Below are positions 7,194 to 13,482 of a stretch of 13,482 nucleotides of DNA, piece after piece (the first letter of the stretch is position 1; each line of letters opens with the position of its first letter). The DNA is from Bacillota bacterium (GTDB taxonomy: Bacteria > Bacillota_A > Clostridia > Lutisporales > Lutisporaceae), in contig JAKJBT010000043.1 in the NCBI GenBank assembly GCA_022706865.1, forward strand, positions 1-13,482. Direction: 5' to 3'. The position numbers were made by a program, and so were the translations under genes. A model generated the notes under the pieces. That model was not told the origin of the DNA, searched no databases, and saw nothing but the letters and a program-made list of their open reading frames with translations.

Positions 7194-9401
7194 TTAGTAC
7201 TCCGTAACACTTAGCCTGTTTCTCAGTCCTGAATGGCGTGTGATTATATGATTATTGCTTATCATCTGATAAAGAAAACGCTCTTTCCCCACCAGGACCA
7301 CCATGCTTTTCGCCCTTGTCAACGCGGTATAGAGAAGATTCCTTGTCATGAGCATGGGAGGTCCGAAGGTCAGGGGCATAACGAGCACCGGGAACTCGGA
7401 GCCCTGACTTTTATGGACTGTAAGGGCATATGCGTGCTCCAGCTCGTCCAGCACTGTAAAATCATATCTGACCTTTCTTTCCCTGTCAAATACCACTTCC
7501 AAATACAGCTCCTCATTGTCTATGTTCACAATGGTGCCCAGGTCGCCGTTGAACACTCCCTCCCCTTCCATATCCGGGTTGTTGATATTCTGCCACTTCA
7601 TTCTGTAATTGTTCTTTATCTGCATAACTTTGTCCCCGACCCTGAAAACAACTTCCCTGTGCTGCTTTTCTTCCTTGCCGCTGCCCCGGGGATTCAATAC
7701 CTCCTGCAGCACATGGTTCAGATTCAGAACTCCGCACAAACCCTTTTTCATCGGGGACAGAACCTGTATTCCCTCATAGGGATCCAGGCCTGTGTATTTG
7801 GGAAGCCTGCTGGTGCAGAGCTCAATTATTGTTGAAACAATATCCTCCTGAGTCTCCTGCCTTATTAAAAAGAAATCGCCGTTTTTTGAGCTTAATACCG
7901 GAGGTTCCCCCCGGTTTATCCTGTGGGCATTGACAACAATCATGCTGCTTTCAGCCTGCCTGAATATCTCATCCAGTCTTACCACAGGCAGAACTCCGCT
8001 GTCAATTATGTCCCTCAGCACATTCCCGGGGCCTACGGAGGGAAGCTGATCCACATCGCCCACCAGTATCACCCTGGTGCCTTCCGCTATCGCCTTTAAA
8101 AGATTATTGGCAAGGAGTATGTCAATCATTGATACTTCATCAATTATTATTACATCACACTCCAGCGGCGACTCTTCATTCTTCTGAAAAAACATTTCCT
8201 CATCGCTGTCACCGTATCCGAATTCCAGCAGCCTGTGGATGGTCTTTGCCTCTCTTCCCGTTGCCTCCTGCATCCTTTTGGCTGCCCTTCCGGTAGGTGC
8301 GGCTAACAGAACCTCAAGTCCATGCTTTTCAAAAATACTTATTATTGTCTTTATGGTTGTGGTTTTGCCTGTGCCCGGACCCCCTGTAATTACAAGAATG
8401 CCCTGGGTCAAAGCCTCTCTGACTGCGGTCTTTTGTTTATCTGCCAGCTCTATTCCTTCCGCCTTTTCGATTTCCGCAATTTCACCGTCCATATCCAAAT
8501 CCATCGGGGGAATTTTATAGTACATCAGCTGCATAAGCCTTCTTGCAGTCCCTGATTCGGCCTTGAAAAAAGGAACGGAGTATACTCCCCGGATATCTCC
8601 GATGTTTTCCACAACCAGCTTGTTATCTATAAAAAGCCTTACTATTGTATCTTCAATATGGGCTTCATCAACGTCCAGCAGTGCTGCCGACGATCTCACC
8701 AGCTCTTCCTGGGGCACAAAGGTATGTCCGTTTCCATGATATTGATTGAGCACATATCTTGTACCTGATGCAGTCCGGTATTCCGAGAACTTGGACACTC
8801 CCATAGACATTGCTATCCTGTCCGCCATTTTAAAGCCTATGCCGAATATGTCATCCGCAAGCTTATAGGGGTTCTCCTTTATTTCTTTTATGGTGTTCTC
8901 CCCATAAGTCTTATATATCCTTACAGCATAAGCAGGCCCTATGCCGTACTGTTCCAGGAACATCATGATATCCTTCAGCTCTTTCTGCTCCTGAAAGGCT
9001 TCGGTTATCTTTTCTGCCTTTTTCTGCCCTATCCCCTCCACCTCCGTCAGGCGGTCGGGATTGTACTGCATTATATCAAGAGTATCAAGCCCGAACTTCT
9101 CAACCAGCTTTCTGGCTGTATGTGGGCCTATACCCGGTATCAGTCCGGAGGACAGGTACTTTTCTATTCCGTTAATTGTTGCCGGAGTAACCGTTGTGTA
9201 GGTCTCCACCTTAAACTGGTTCCCGTAGCTGGGATGCTGCACCCATGAGCCGTATGCCTTTATGGTTTCACCTAAATTCAAAAAAGAAAAATACCCTATC
9301 AGAGTATGCAGCTCACTGTCACACTCCAGATCCAGCACTGTATATCCGTTATATTCATTTCTGAATATGATTTCGCATATGGTCCCTTGAATTTCATCCA
9401 T
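7194..9401 (-). CDS. recD2: ATP-dependent RecD2-like 5'-3' DNA helicase
   Basis: 735 residues, the usual RecD2 size. RecD2 is a superfamily 1B helicase found where there is no RecBCD; it acts in DNA repair and replication-fork processing. Domain order: N-terminal OB-like region (1-75); tandem helix-hairpin-helix segments (about 76-135, GLIPGIGPHTARKLVEKFG and LTEVEGIGQKKAEKI) plus a third near 190; RecA-like core with Walker A GGPGTGKTTT at 340-349 (Lys346) and Walker B IIIDEVSM with Asp421-Glu422; then the UvrD-like C-terminal lobe with YALTVHKSQGSEFPVLVMP (about 660-680) and the TRNLLYTALTRAK arginine motif (about 687-700). All catalytic motifs are intact. GGGAGGTG (9415-9408) lies 6 bases before the ATG. 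A short upstream ORF and hairpin occupy its leader. Confidence 0.96.
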   Translation of the reverse strand: MDEIQGTICEIIFRNEYNGYTVLDLECDSELHTLIGYFSFLNLGETIKAYGSWVQHPSYGNQFKVETYTTVTPATINGIEKYLSSGLIPGIGPHTARKLVEKFGLDTLDIMQYNPDRLTEVEGIGQKKAEKITEAFQEQKELKDIMMFLEQYGIGPAYAVRIYKTYGENTIKEIKENPYKLADDIFGIGFKMADRIAMSMGVSKFSEYRTASGTRYVLNQYHGNGHTFVPQEELVRSSAALLDVDEAHIEDTIVRLFIDNKLVVENIGDIRGVYSVPFFKAESGTARRLMQLMYYKIPPMDLDMDGEIAEIEKAEGIELADKQKTAVREALTQGILVITGGPGTGKTTTIKTIISIFEKHGLEVLLAAPTGRAAKRMQEATGREAKTIHRLLEFGYGDSDEEMFFQKNEESPLECDVIIIDEVSMIDILLANNLLKAIAEGTRVILVGDVDQLPSVGPGNVLRDIIDSGVLPVVRLDEIFRQAESSMIVVNAHRINRGEPPVLSSKNGDFFLIRQETQEDIVSTIIELCTSRLPKYTGLDPYEGIQVLSPMKKGLCGVLNLNHVLQEVLNPRGSGKEEKQHREVVFRVGDKVMQIKNNYRMKWQNINNPDMEGEGVFNGDLGTIVNIDNEELYLEVVFDRERKVRYDFTVLDELEHAYALTVHKSQGSEFPVLVMPLTFGPPMLMTRNLLYTALTRAKSMVVLVGKERFLYQMISNNHIITRHSGLRNRLSVTEY

Positions 9402-9444
9402 TCAATGCACCTCCCGGGACACGGGGACGTTTCTCCTGTCCCAT
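9394..9444 (-). promoter_or_regulatory. Possible 16-codon upstream ORF overlapping the recD2 start
   Basis: ATG at 9444-9442 opens a 16-codon frame (MGQEKRPRVPGGALNG) ending in TGA at 9396-9394, inside recD2 codon 2-3. GGAGGGG (minus strand, about 9456-9450) stands 5 bases ahead of this ATG, a good ribosome site. The frame runs straight through the REP-like hairpin, so its translation would melt that hairpin and bring ribosomes to the recD2 start. It could also be a chance product of the repeat sequence; the peptide itself resembles nothing functional. Confidence 0.35.
9416..9442. repeat. REP-like imperfect palindrome (GGGACA...TGTCCC)
   Basis: 27 bases that fold as GGGACA / TGTCCC (6 bp), a single bulged C, then GGGGA / TCTCC (5 bp with one G-U) around a CGTT loop. 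The form, with GGGACA and TGTCCC ends, recalls dispersed palindromes of clostridial genomes that are moved by REP-associated (IS200-like) transposases; that likeness is from memory and untested. On the minus strand its end abuts the recD2 Shine-Dalgarno (9415-9408). Confidence 0.65.
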
Positions 9445-9466
9445 TTTGCCCCTCCATGACAGTATT

Positions 9467-9496
9467 ATACAATAAAATCTTCAGATTTTATTGTAT
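9467..9496. repeat. AT-rich palindrome, 13-bp perfect arms
   Basis: Left arm 9467-9479 and right arm 9484-9496 are exact reverse complements with a TTCA loop (14 bp if the loop's outer bases pair). A TATAAT (minus strand, 9469-9464) sits at its edge and could be the recD2 -10 element, but there is no convincing -35 at the proper distance. No T-tract follows on either strand. Confidence 0.75.
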
Positions 9497-9498
9497 CT

Positions 9499-9536
9499 GC
9501 CCATGTGCGTTTTGCGAAGCAAAAAATCGCACGGGC
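9499..9536. repeat. GC-rich interrupted hairpin
   Basis: GCCC pairs with GGGC, GTGCG with CGCAC, and TTTTGC with GCAAAA, around a GAA loop, with AT and AAT bulges on opposite arms: 15 paired bases in all (9499-9515 with 9519-9536). Starts 2 bases after the neighbouring AT-rich palindrome. No T-tract follows on either strand, so it is not a canonical terminator. Confidence 0.7.
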
Positions 9537-9549
9537 ATTTAAATAAAGC

Positions 9550-9584
9550 GTATAATAATTGCAATTACATTGCAATTATTATAC
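9550..9584. repeat. AT-rich palindrome, 16-bp perfect arms
   Basis: Arms 9550-9565 and 9569-9584 are exact reverse complements separated by only 3 bases (TAC). The arms contain TTGCAAT, and the outer 8 bases (GTATAATA) also occur inverted at 9463-9470, the far side of the hairpin cluster. It may be a protein-binding site, one end of a small mobile element, or a cruciform; the sequence alone does not decide. Confidence 0.75.
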
Positions 9585-9621
9585 CATAAATTTACATGAC
9601 AATATGCTTTAAGCCTTTAGG

Positions 9622-9638
9622 TAACCTTTGAAAGGTTA
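9622..9638. repeat. Short inverted repeat after the histidine kinase gene
   Basis: TAACCTTT and AAAGGTTA, 8-bp arms about a single G, 10 bases past the kinase stop codon. In RNA the loop would take several bases from the arms, leaving a weak stem, and there is no T-tract, so it is a poor terminator. Confidence 0.45.
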
Positions 9639-9647
9639 ACTAAGAGA

Positions 9648-10919
9648 TTATATAGTAGCCTGGAATATGAACCATCCGTCCTTGACGGAAAATTGGTATA
9701 TACCCTTGTGGTTTTCCACAATCTGAGCCATACTTTTTGTGCCGTAGCCATGCCCCTGCTCTTTTGAAACCGGAAGGCCCTGATGGAATACCGGCTCTGT
9801 ATGATAACTGTTGCGAAGGTCAATGCACAGCTTATTATTTTTGGAATACATACGCAGCCGGATTATGCGTTTACTGCTGTCGGCTATACCTTGGGCTGCT
9901 TTTATGGCATTCTCCATGGCATTTGACAAAAGGGAGCAAAGCTCGGTGTCGCTGAAGACCAGTAAGTCAGGCAGTCTCACATCTATTTCCAGCGTAATTT
10001 CCGCCTGCCTGGCCTTGGCGGCGAAAGAAGACAAAATCAGATTGACGGTCTCGTTTTCACAGTATCGTATGGGGGTGATGGCATCCATGCCGGACTGGGC
10101 AGTCTGCAGATACTCATTGATTTCATTTATCAGCCCATTGGCGGCCAATCCCTGCAATAGAGCAAGATGATGGCGCATATCATGCCGGTAGGCCGCAGCA
10201 TTCTGCTGAAGCTGCTTTAACGATTCAAATTCCCTTTGTGCCTGCCTGAGCTGCGTATCCAGCATATCCCTCTCCCTTTGAAAATCTGCCTGTTTTTGAG
10301 TTTCAATATAATAAAGAATGACAAATACAAAGTAGAAAATGGATATTATTGAAGGCATGAACTGCACCGCCCATTCTGCGCCGCTGTACAGCACGTCGGT
10401 ATAGATGGTGGTGAAGTAATCGAAAGCATAGTAAAAAAACGGCACACCTCCTAACAGCAGGCAGGATTTCGGGGATTTAACCATAAGCTGCCGGACGGAT
10501 CCGATCACATATTTTTTCAGCAGATAATAAGACAGAAACACAGCCGCAATATAAAAGGTGTGGTCTGCTATTTTGCTGCCAAAGGCGGCCCCCGCAAGGA
10601 AGCCTATCCAGCGCGGAACCTGGCAGCACAGATAACCGGTAAGCACGCTGATAGCAGATATATGCCATGGGCACTTAAAATATAGTGACAAAATAATTAT
10701 AATCGGCAGATGGATAATCAGCGGATACAGCTTTGATGTCATATCAATGCCCAAAAACCACCAGCTGACGAGCTGTACAAAAAGAAAACATACACATATA
10801 AAACCGATGATAAGCCTGTTCTTCCGCGTGGATTCTATCCCTGCCAGGAGAACCGACACCATCAGGCCAAAGATCAGTGAAAATCCAAATCGTATTAATC
10901 CAATAACAGTTACCGCCAT
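9648..10919 (-). CDS. Membrane sensor histidine kinase, AgrC/HPK10-like (GHKL ATPase)
   Basis: 423 residues. The N-terminal half (about 1-205) is strongly hydrophobic with six or so membrane spans. A coiled linker (about 207-240, QKQADFQRERDMLDTQLRQA) leads to the phospho-acceptor box YRHDMRHHLALLQG with His246 in the RHD motif of the HPK10/AgrC group. The GHKL ATPase follows: N-box NAMENAIKAA near 330 and G-box GHGYGTKSM near 387. Such kinases usually sense peptides at the membrane and phosphorylate LytTR-type regulators. It starts 4 bases after the regulator's stop, with AAGGGGA inside the regulator's last codons, so the pair is one operon. No agrB- or agrD-like gene lies in the window, so the signal is unknown. 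The kinase frame is intact although its partner is broken. Confidence 0.9.
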   Translation of the reverse strand: MAVTVIGLIRFGFSLIFGLMVSVLLAGIESTRKNRLIIGFICVCFLFVQLVSWWFLGIDMTSKLYPLIIHLPIIIILSLYFKCPWHISAISVLTGYLCCQVPRWIGFLAGAAFGSKIADHTFYIAAVFLSYYLLKKYVIGSVRQLMVKSPKSCLLLGGVPFFYYAFDYFTTIYTDVLYSGAEWAVQFMPSIISIFYFVFVILYYIETQKQADFQRERDMLDTQLRQAQREFESLKQLQQNAAAYRHDMRHHLALLQGLAANGLINEINEYLQTAQSGMDAITPIRYCENETVNLILSSFAAKARQAEITLEIDVRLPDLLVFSDTELCSLLSNAMENAIKAAQGIADSSKRIIRLRMYSKNNKLCIDLRNSYHTEPVFHQGLPVSKEQGHGYGTKSMAQIVENHKGIYQFSVKDGWFIFQATI

Positions 10920-10923
10920 TCGA

Positions 10924-11651
10924 TTATTCCCCTTCCATTTGATAAGCCAGATACCTCTCCTTTATTTCCCGTGCTTTTCCCTGAGAAATAGGAATACGCG
11001 AAAGGGTCTGCAAGGTAACCTGGTGATTATCAATGGTATCTATGTACTGCATATTAACAATATAGGAACGGTGAGTTTTGATAAAATGCCCGTATTTCAT
11101 AAGATTGTCACAGGCAGAGGCGAAACTCTCCGTACATTCAATTACCTTTCCGGACAGCAGATGATACAACACATTTCTGCCGATAACCTCGGCAAAGACC
11201 AAATTGGAGATGAGTATTCTCTGAATCCCCTCATTGCTCTTAACTACTATCGCAGCCTCATTCTTTTCCGCCTTTATCCGTTCCAATATATCGTCAAATG
11301 TGAAAAACAATTTTTCTTTCGATATAGGCTTTAATACATAGTTAATGGCTTTCACCGAATAGCTTTCCAAAGCATACTCCGGAGATGATGTAAAGAACAA
11401 GATCGGTGCAGTTTTGTCAAAGTTACGTATTTCCTTTGCCGCATCAATGCCCGTAAAACCCGGCATAATAATATCCAGGCAATATATATATCAAACCGCT
11501 TCCCTTTTTCCAGGGAAGAAATCAATTCAAATCCATTCTGAAAAATCGCAAATTCACAGTCCAGATTCTTTGATTCTCTGTATTGGTTCATGAGTTGTAC
11601 CATGTTGGACAGCTCGTCCATATTATCGTCGCAGACCGCAATCTGTAACAT
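10924..11651 (-). pseudogene. LytTR-family response regulator, frameshifted in the receiver domain
   Basis: Two overlapping frames make one regulator. The first (from 11651) gives MLQIAVCDDNMDELS with the acidic pocket Asp8-Asp9 and continues to KRFDIY. The second, shifted by two bases, gives CLDIIMPGFTGIDAAKEI with the phospho-acceptor Asp (GAT at 11475-11473, residue 59 if corrected), then YALESYSVKAINYVLKPI and a LytTR DNA-binding domain with THRSYIVN and IPISQGKAREIKERY. The span is 728 bases; removing one AT from the (AT)5 tract at 11482-11491 gives a clean 241-residue protein with FDIYCLDIIMPG, the family's usual spacing. The start at 11651 is set by GGAGGA (11663-11658) 6 bases upstream. 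The ATG at 11466 has no ribosome site. Either a true disruption, a phase-variable switch or a sequencing error. Confidence 0.9.
11482..11491. repeat. (AT)5 dinucleotide tract at the frameshift point
   Basis: Five AT units. An (AT)4 tract would join the two halves of the response regulator in frame, two codons before the phospho-acceptor aspartate. A slippage of one unit thus explains the break exactly. Confidence 0.85.
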
Positions 11652-11692
11652 AAGCATTCCTCCGTTCTTCACCTTTATTTTAGCATAATAAC

Positions 11693-11721
11693 CAAATACT
11701 CGACACTATGTTTCATGTCAA
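11693..11721 (-). promoter_or_regulatory. Candidate sigma-A promoter for the regulator-kinase operon
   Basis: Perfect -35 TTGACA (11721-11716), 17-base spacer, then a weak -10 TATTTG (11698-11693). The -35 is preceded by a T-tract. Transcription would begin about 35 bases before the regulator ATG. The poor -10 would fit a promoter needing an activator; one copy of the 10-bp direct repeat overlaps the -35 and spacer. Confidence 0.5.
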
Positions 11722-11738
11722 AAAAAACATGTTTCATG
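11708..11738. promoter_or_regulatory. Exact 10-bp direct repeat, possible LytTR operator
   Basis: ATGTTTCATG occurs at 11708-11717 and again at 11729-11738, separated by 11 bases, so 21 bp from start to start, two helical turns. LytTR regulators (AgrA, ComE, AlgR type) bind paired direct repeats of about 9-11 bp with about this periodicity and a GTT core, which is present. It lies between the divergent regulator and WG-repeat genes. The second copy runs into an inverted repeat ATGCAG-AAGG-CTGCAT (11736-11751). Confidence 0.5.
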
Positions 11739-11812
11739 CAGAAGGCTGCATTCAAATACAAATTTTTGATAGACTTCACATATGAATGTGGTTATAAAGG
11801 AGGCACAATATT

Positions 11813-13482
11813 ATGAACAGACAAAAAATCAGTATGTTGCTAATCCTCAGTATGCTTCTGACGATGCTGCCGGCAGCAGCACTTGCAGCCGCACCGGGGG
11901 ACGGCAATTACTATGACAGTGATATTACATGGCTTGGTAATTCATCAGAATATCAGAAGAGCCTTAGTGTCCTGTTTGATTCAGGGCTTCGCAAGATAAA
12001 GGTCGGTGAAAAATACGGGCTTGCTGATATTTATGGAAACTGGGCTGCAGAGCCAATTTATGACTCTATAGATGCTCATTACTGGCTCTGGAATGAAAAC
12101 TATGGTAGAAAGTTATTGCCCGATGCCAAAGATATAGAAAGAACTGACGAATTATTCGCAGACGGATATGTTCAGGCAGTAAAGAATGGAAAAATGGGAC
12201 TCCTTGACAAAACAGGCAAAGAGGTTATCCCGTGCAACTATGATGCGGTGGGACTGCCAGTAGAAGGAATATGTCGTCTTACAAGGAAATCCGACTACAA
12301 TATTTACATCGGATACTGGAATTTGGAGCTTGGCAAAGAAATTGCCGCCCCGAACAAGTATAAAATTCCTCAGGAATACTACTATTTCGGAGACGCCGGC
12401 GGGGATTACCTATACTATATGGATATGCCTAATTTTCATGAGGGGCGCAATCCTGCGTTTTTCGATTTTATAAATGGCTATGCAATGGTTCCTACAGGTA
12501 AGACAGAGCTGGTTCAAATGCAGCATGAACTGGGTATTGAAAAGGATGATCAGGTTGCTGAACTGTTTTGGGTACAGATTATTGATAAAAATGGAAAAGA
12601 AATACTTCCACAGCCCTATCCCTTTGACATAAGACAACCAAACAGGACATATCCACAGAACGGTCCATATTTGGTTTATGAAGAGATATCCACTAAGAGA
12701 CTGCGTATGATAGCAGATGCCGGCGGCTACGATGTAGCTTACAATAAGCACACAGTGTCCGGTGTAGTTGGAGAGAAAGGTGTTCTTATCCCTGCAACAT
12801 ATCATGGCGGTATAAATGGAAACAGTGCGACCGGCTGGTATATGCCGGGTGCCAGAATGGAACTTATACCTGAATTATCCATGGTAATCACCAATTACCA
12901 GATTGATGATAGATTCAGAGAAGGCTATGCCGATAGAGGCGTGGTAAACTTCAACAACAAGATAGTGATTCCATTTAAAACTGAGTTTTTGACCTATCAT
13001 CCAAAGTACAAAGTTTTCAGCACAATGTTGAATGAGCCTATTCTAAGGCCGGACGGAAGCAAGATTCCCGGAACTGAAAAACGTGCCATGTTCCCTATCA
13101 CAGAAAATGGTATTGTATATTTAGGTAAAGCCAATGATGATGGAATGAAAATAGCTTCTCTGGAAGGTATTATATCTATGAAGACTGGCCAGACCTATAA
13201 TCTTAAGGGTGAAGGTGCCAGCGATGTAAGCATAAAAGACACAATATGGGTGAATAGGAATGATAAATGGGGCCTTGTAACATTGGCCGGAACTGTTTTA
13301 CTTCCCTTTGAATATGATGAAATAGAGGATTCCAACGGTTTTGACAAGTCTACCTGGCAGGATGAAAAAGATCCTTACATGATAGTGAAAAAAGACGGCA
13401 AATTCGGACTGGTTGATGCCTCAGGACAGCTTCTTCTGCCCTGCACCTACAGCCTTATCGAATGGGGCGATGAAAATTACTT
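11813..13482 (+). CDS. Secreted WG-repeat protein, 3' end beyond the window
   Basis: An open frame from ATG 11813 runs without a stop to the window edge (556 codons plus 2 bases), so the protein is partial. AAAGGAGG (11796-11803) lies 9 bases upstream. A clear signal peptide opens it: MNRQK, a hydrophobic core (8-25) and a likely cut after ALA (23-25). The mature part has WG-type beta repeats, each a (K)(Y/M/W/F)GL(A/L/V)D core and a closing (P)xxYDxI: KYGLADIYGNWAAEPIYDSI near 67-86, KMGLLDKTGKEVIPCNYDAV near 127-146, KWGLVTLAGTVLLPFEYDEI near 485-504 and KFGLVDASGQLLLPCTY near 530-546. More degenerate copies may lie between. WG proteins are thought to mediate binding, but no function is established. 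It diverges from the regulator-kinase operon. Confidence 0.9.
   Translation, partial: MNRQKISMLLILSMLLTMLPAAALAAAPGDGNYYDSDITWLGNSSEYQKSLSVLFDSGLRKIKVGEKYGLADIYGNWAAEPIYDSIDAHYWLWNENYGRKLLPDAKDIERTDELFADGYVQAVKNGKMGLLDKTGKEVIPCNYDAVGLPVEGICRLTRKSDYNIYIGYWNLELGKEIAAPNKYKIPQEYYYFGDAGGDYLYYMDMPNFHEGRNPAFFDFINGYAMVPTGKTELVQMQHELGIEKDDQVAELFWVQIIDKNGKEILPQPYPFDIRQPNRTYPQNGPYLVYEEISTKRLRMIADAGGYDVAYNKHTVSGVVGEKGVLIPATYHGGINGNSATGWYMPGARMELIPELSMVITNYQIDDRFREGYADRGVVNFNNKIVIPFKTEFLTYHPKYKVFSTMLNEPILRPDGSKIPGTEKRAMFPITENGIVYLGKANDDGMKIASLEGIISMKTGQTYNLKGEGASDVSIKDTIWVNRNDKWGLVTLAGTVLLPFEYDEIEDSNGFDKSTWQDEKDPYMIVKKDGKFGLVDASGQLLLPCTYSLIEWGDENY

Noticed and set aside
7233..7835. Long plus-strand frame (200 codons) opposite recD2
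   Set aside because: It lies wholly antisense to an intact helicase, lacks a good ribosome site and has no recognisable protein features; a codon-bias shadow.
9467..9536. Terminator for the histidine kinase operon or recD2
   Set aside because: The hairpins are strong but neither strand shows a T-tract after them, so they were listed as repeats instead.
9585..9647. An AgrD-like signal peptide gene after the kinase
   Set aside because: The minus strand here offers only an ATG followed at once by a stop; there is no peptide-length frame with a ribosome site.
10924..11466. A stand-alone 180-residue LytTR regulator starting at ATG 11466
   Set aside because: No ribosome site precedes that ATG, and it would start two residues after the phospho-acceptor Asp, lacking the acidic pocket; it is the second half of the frameshifted regulator.
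11352..11672. A separate 106-residue protein from the N-terminal receiver fragment
   Set aside because: After the AT tract its frame turns into unrelated sequence (WILLCRVLRALMRQ), while the receiver continues in the next frame; it is half of one broken gene.
11756..11812. Plus-strand sigma-A promoter for the WG-repeat gene (TTGATA at 11766 with TATAAA at 11793)
   Set aside because: The spacing is 21 bases and the TATAAA overlaps the ribosome site, so the pair is not credible; I see no clear promoter for this gene.
12410..12805. Minus-strand frame (131 codons) opposite the WG-repeat gene
   Set aside because: Antisense to a continuous coding frame with signal peptide and repeats; no ribosome site or family features.

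Overview
The window reads as chromosomal DNA of a motile, low-to-moderate GC clostridial Firmicute. The gene order comF - yvyF-like - flgM - flgN - flgK - flgK - flgL - fliW - csrA on the minus strand is the same late-flagellar/competence neighbourhood as in Bacillus subtilis (comFC-yvyF-flgM-flgN-flgK-flgL-yviE-fliW-csrA-hag). The differences are two flgK genes in tandem, no yviE, and a RecD2-type helicase gene upstream of comF. Anaerobic clostridia of the Ruminiclostridium/Acetivibrio type are my best guess; this rests on gene content and protein style, not on a search.

Region 1 (1-5893, minus strand) is the late flagellar block. FlgM (anti-sigma-28) has its own sigma-28-type promoter and sits between two intrinsic terminators. 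Downstream follow FlgN (chaperone), two FlgK hook-filament junction proteins, FlgL (second junction protein, with an extra domain) and the FliW-CsrA pair, which in B. subtilis couples flagellin translation to export. A second sigma-28-type promoter lies past csrA and points out of the left edge, where a flagellin gene would be expected.

Region 2 (6029-9401, minus strand) is recD2-comF-yvyF-like, closely spaced and ending at a strong terminator just before the flgM promoter. The recD2 leader carries a REP-like hairpin that abuts the Shine-Dalgarno sequence and a 16-codon upstream ORF that overlaps the recD2 start.

Region 3 (9402-9647) is non-coding and packed with hairpins, including two long AT-rich palindromes with 13- and 16-bp perfect arms. 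Regions 2 and 3 contain no recognisable tRNA, rRNA or CRISPR array.

Region 4 (9648-13482) looks accessory. An AgrC/HPK10-like membrane histidine kinase follows a LytTR-family response regulator (minus strand). The regulator is split by a frameshift that maps to an (AT)5 tract two codons before the phospho-acceptor aspartate. Divergent from it, on the plus strand, is a secreted WG-repeat protein that runs off the right end. The shared intergenic region holds an exact 10-bp direct repeat with 21-bp periodicity, a plausible LytTR operator.
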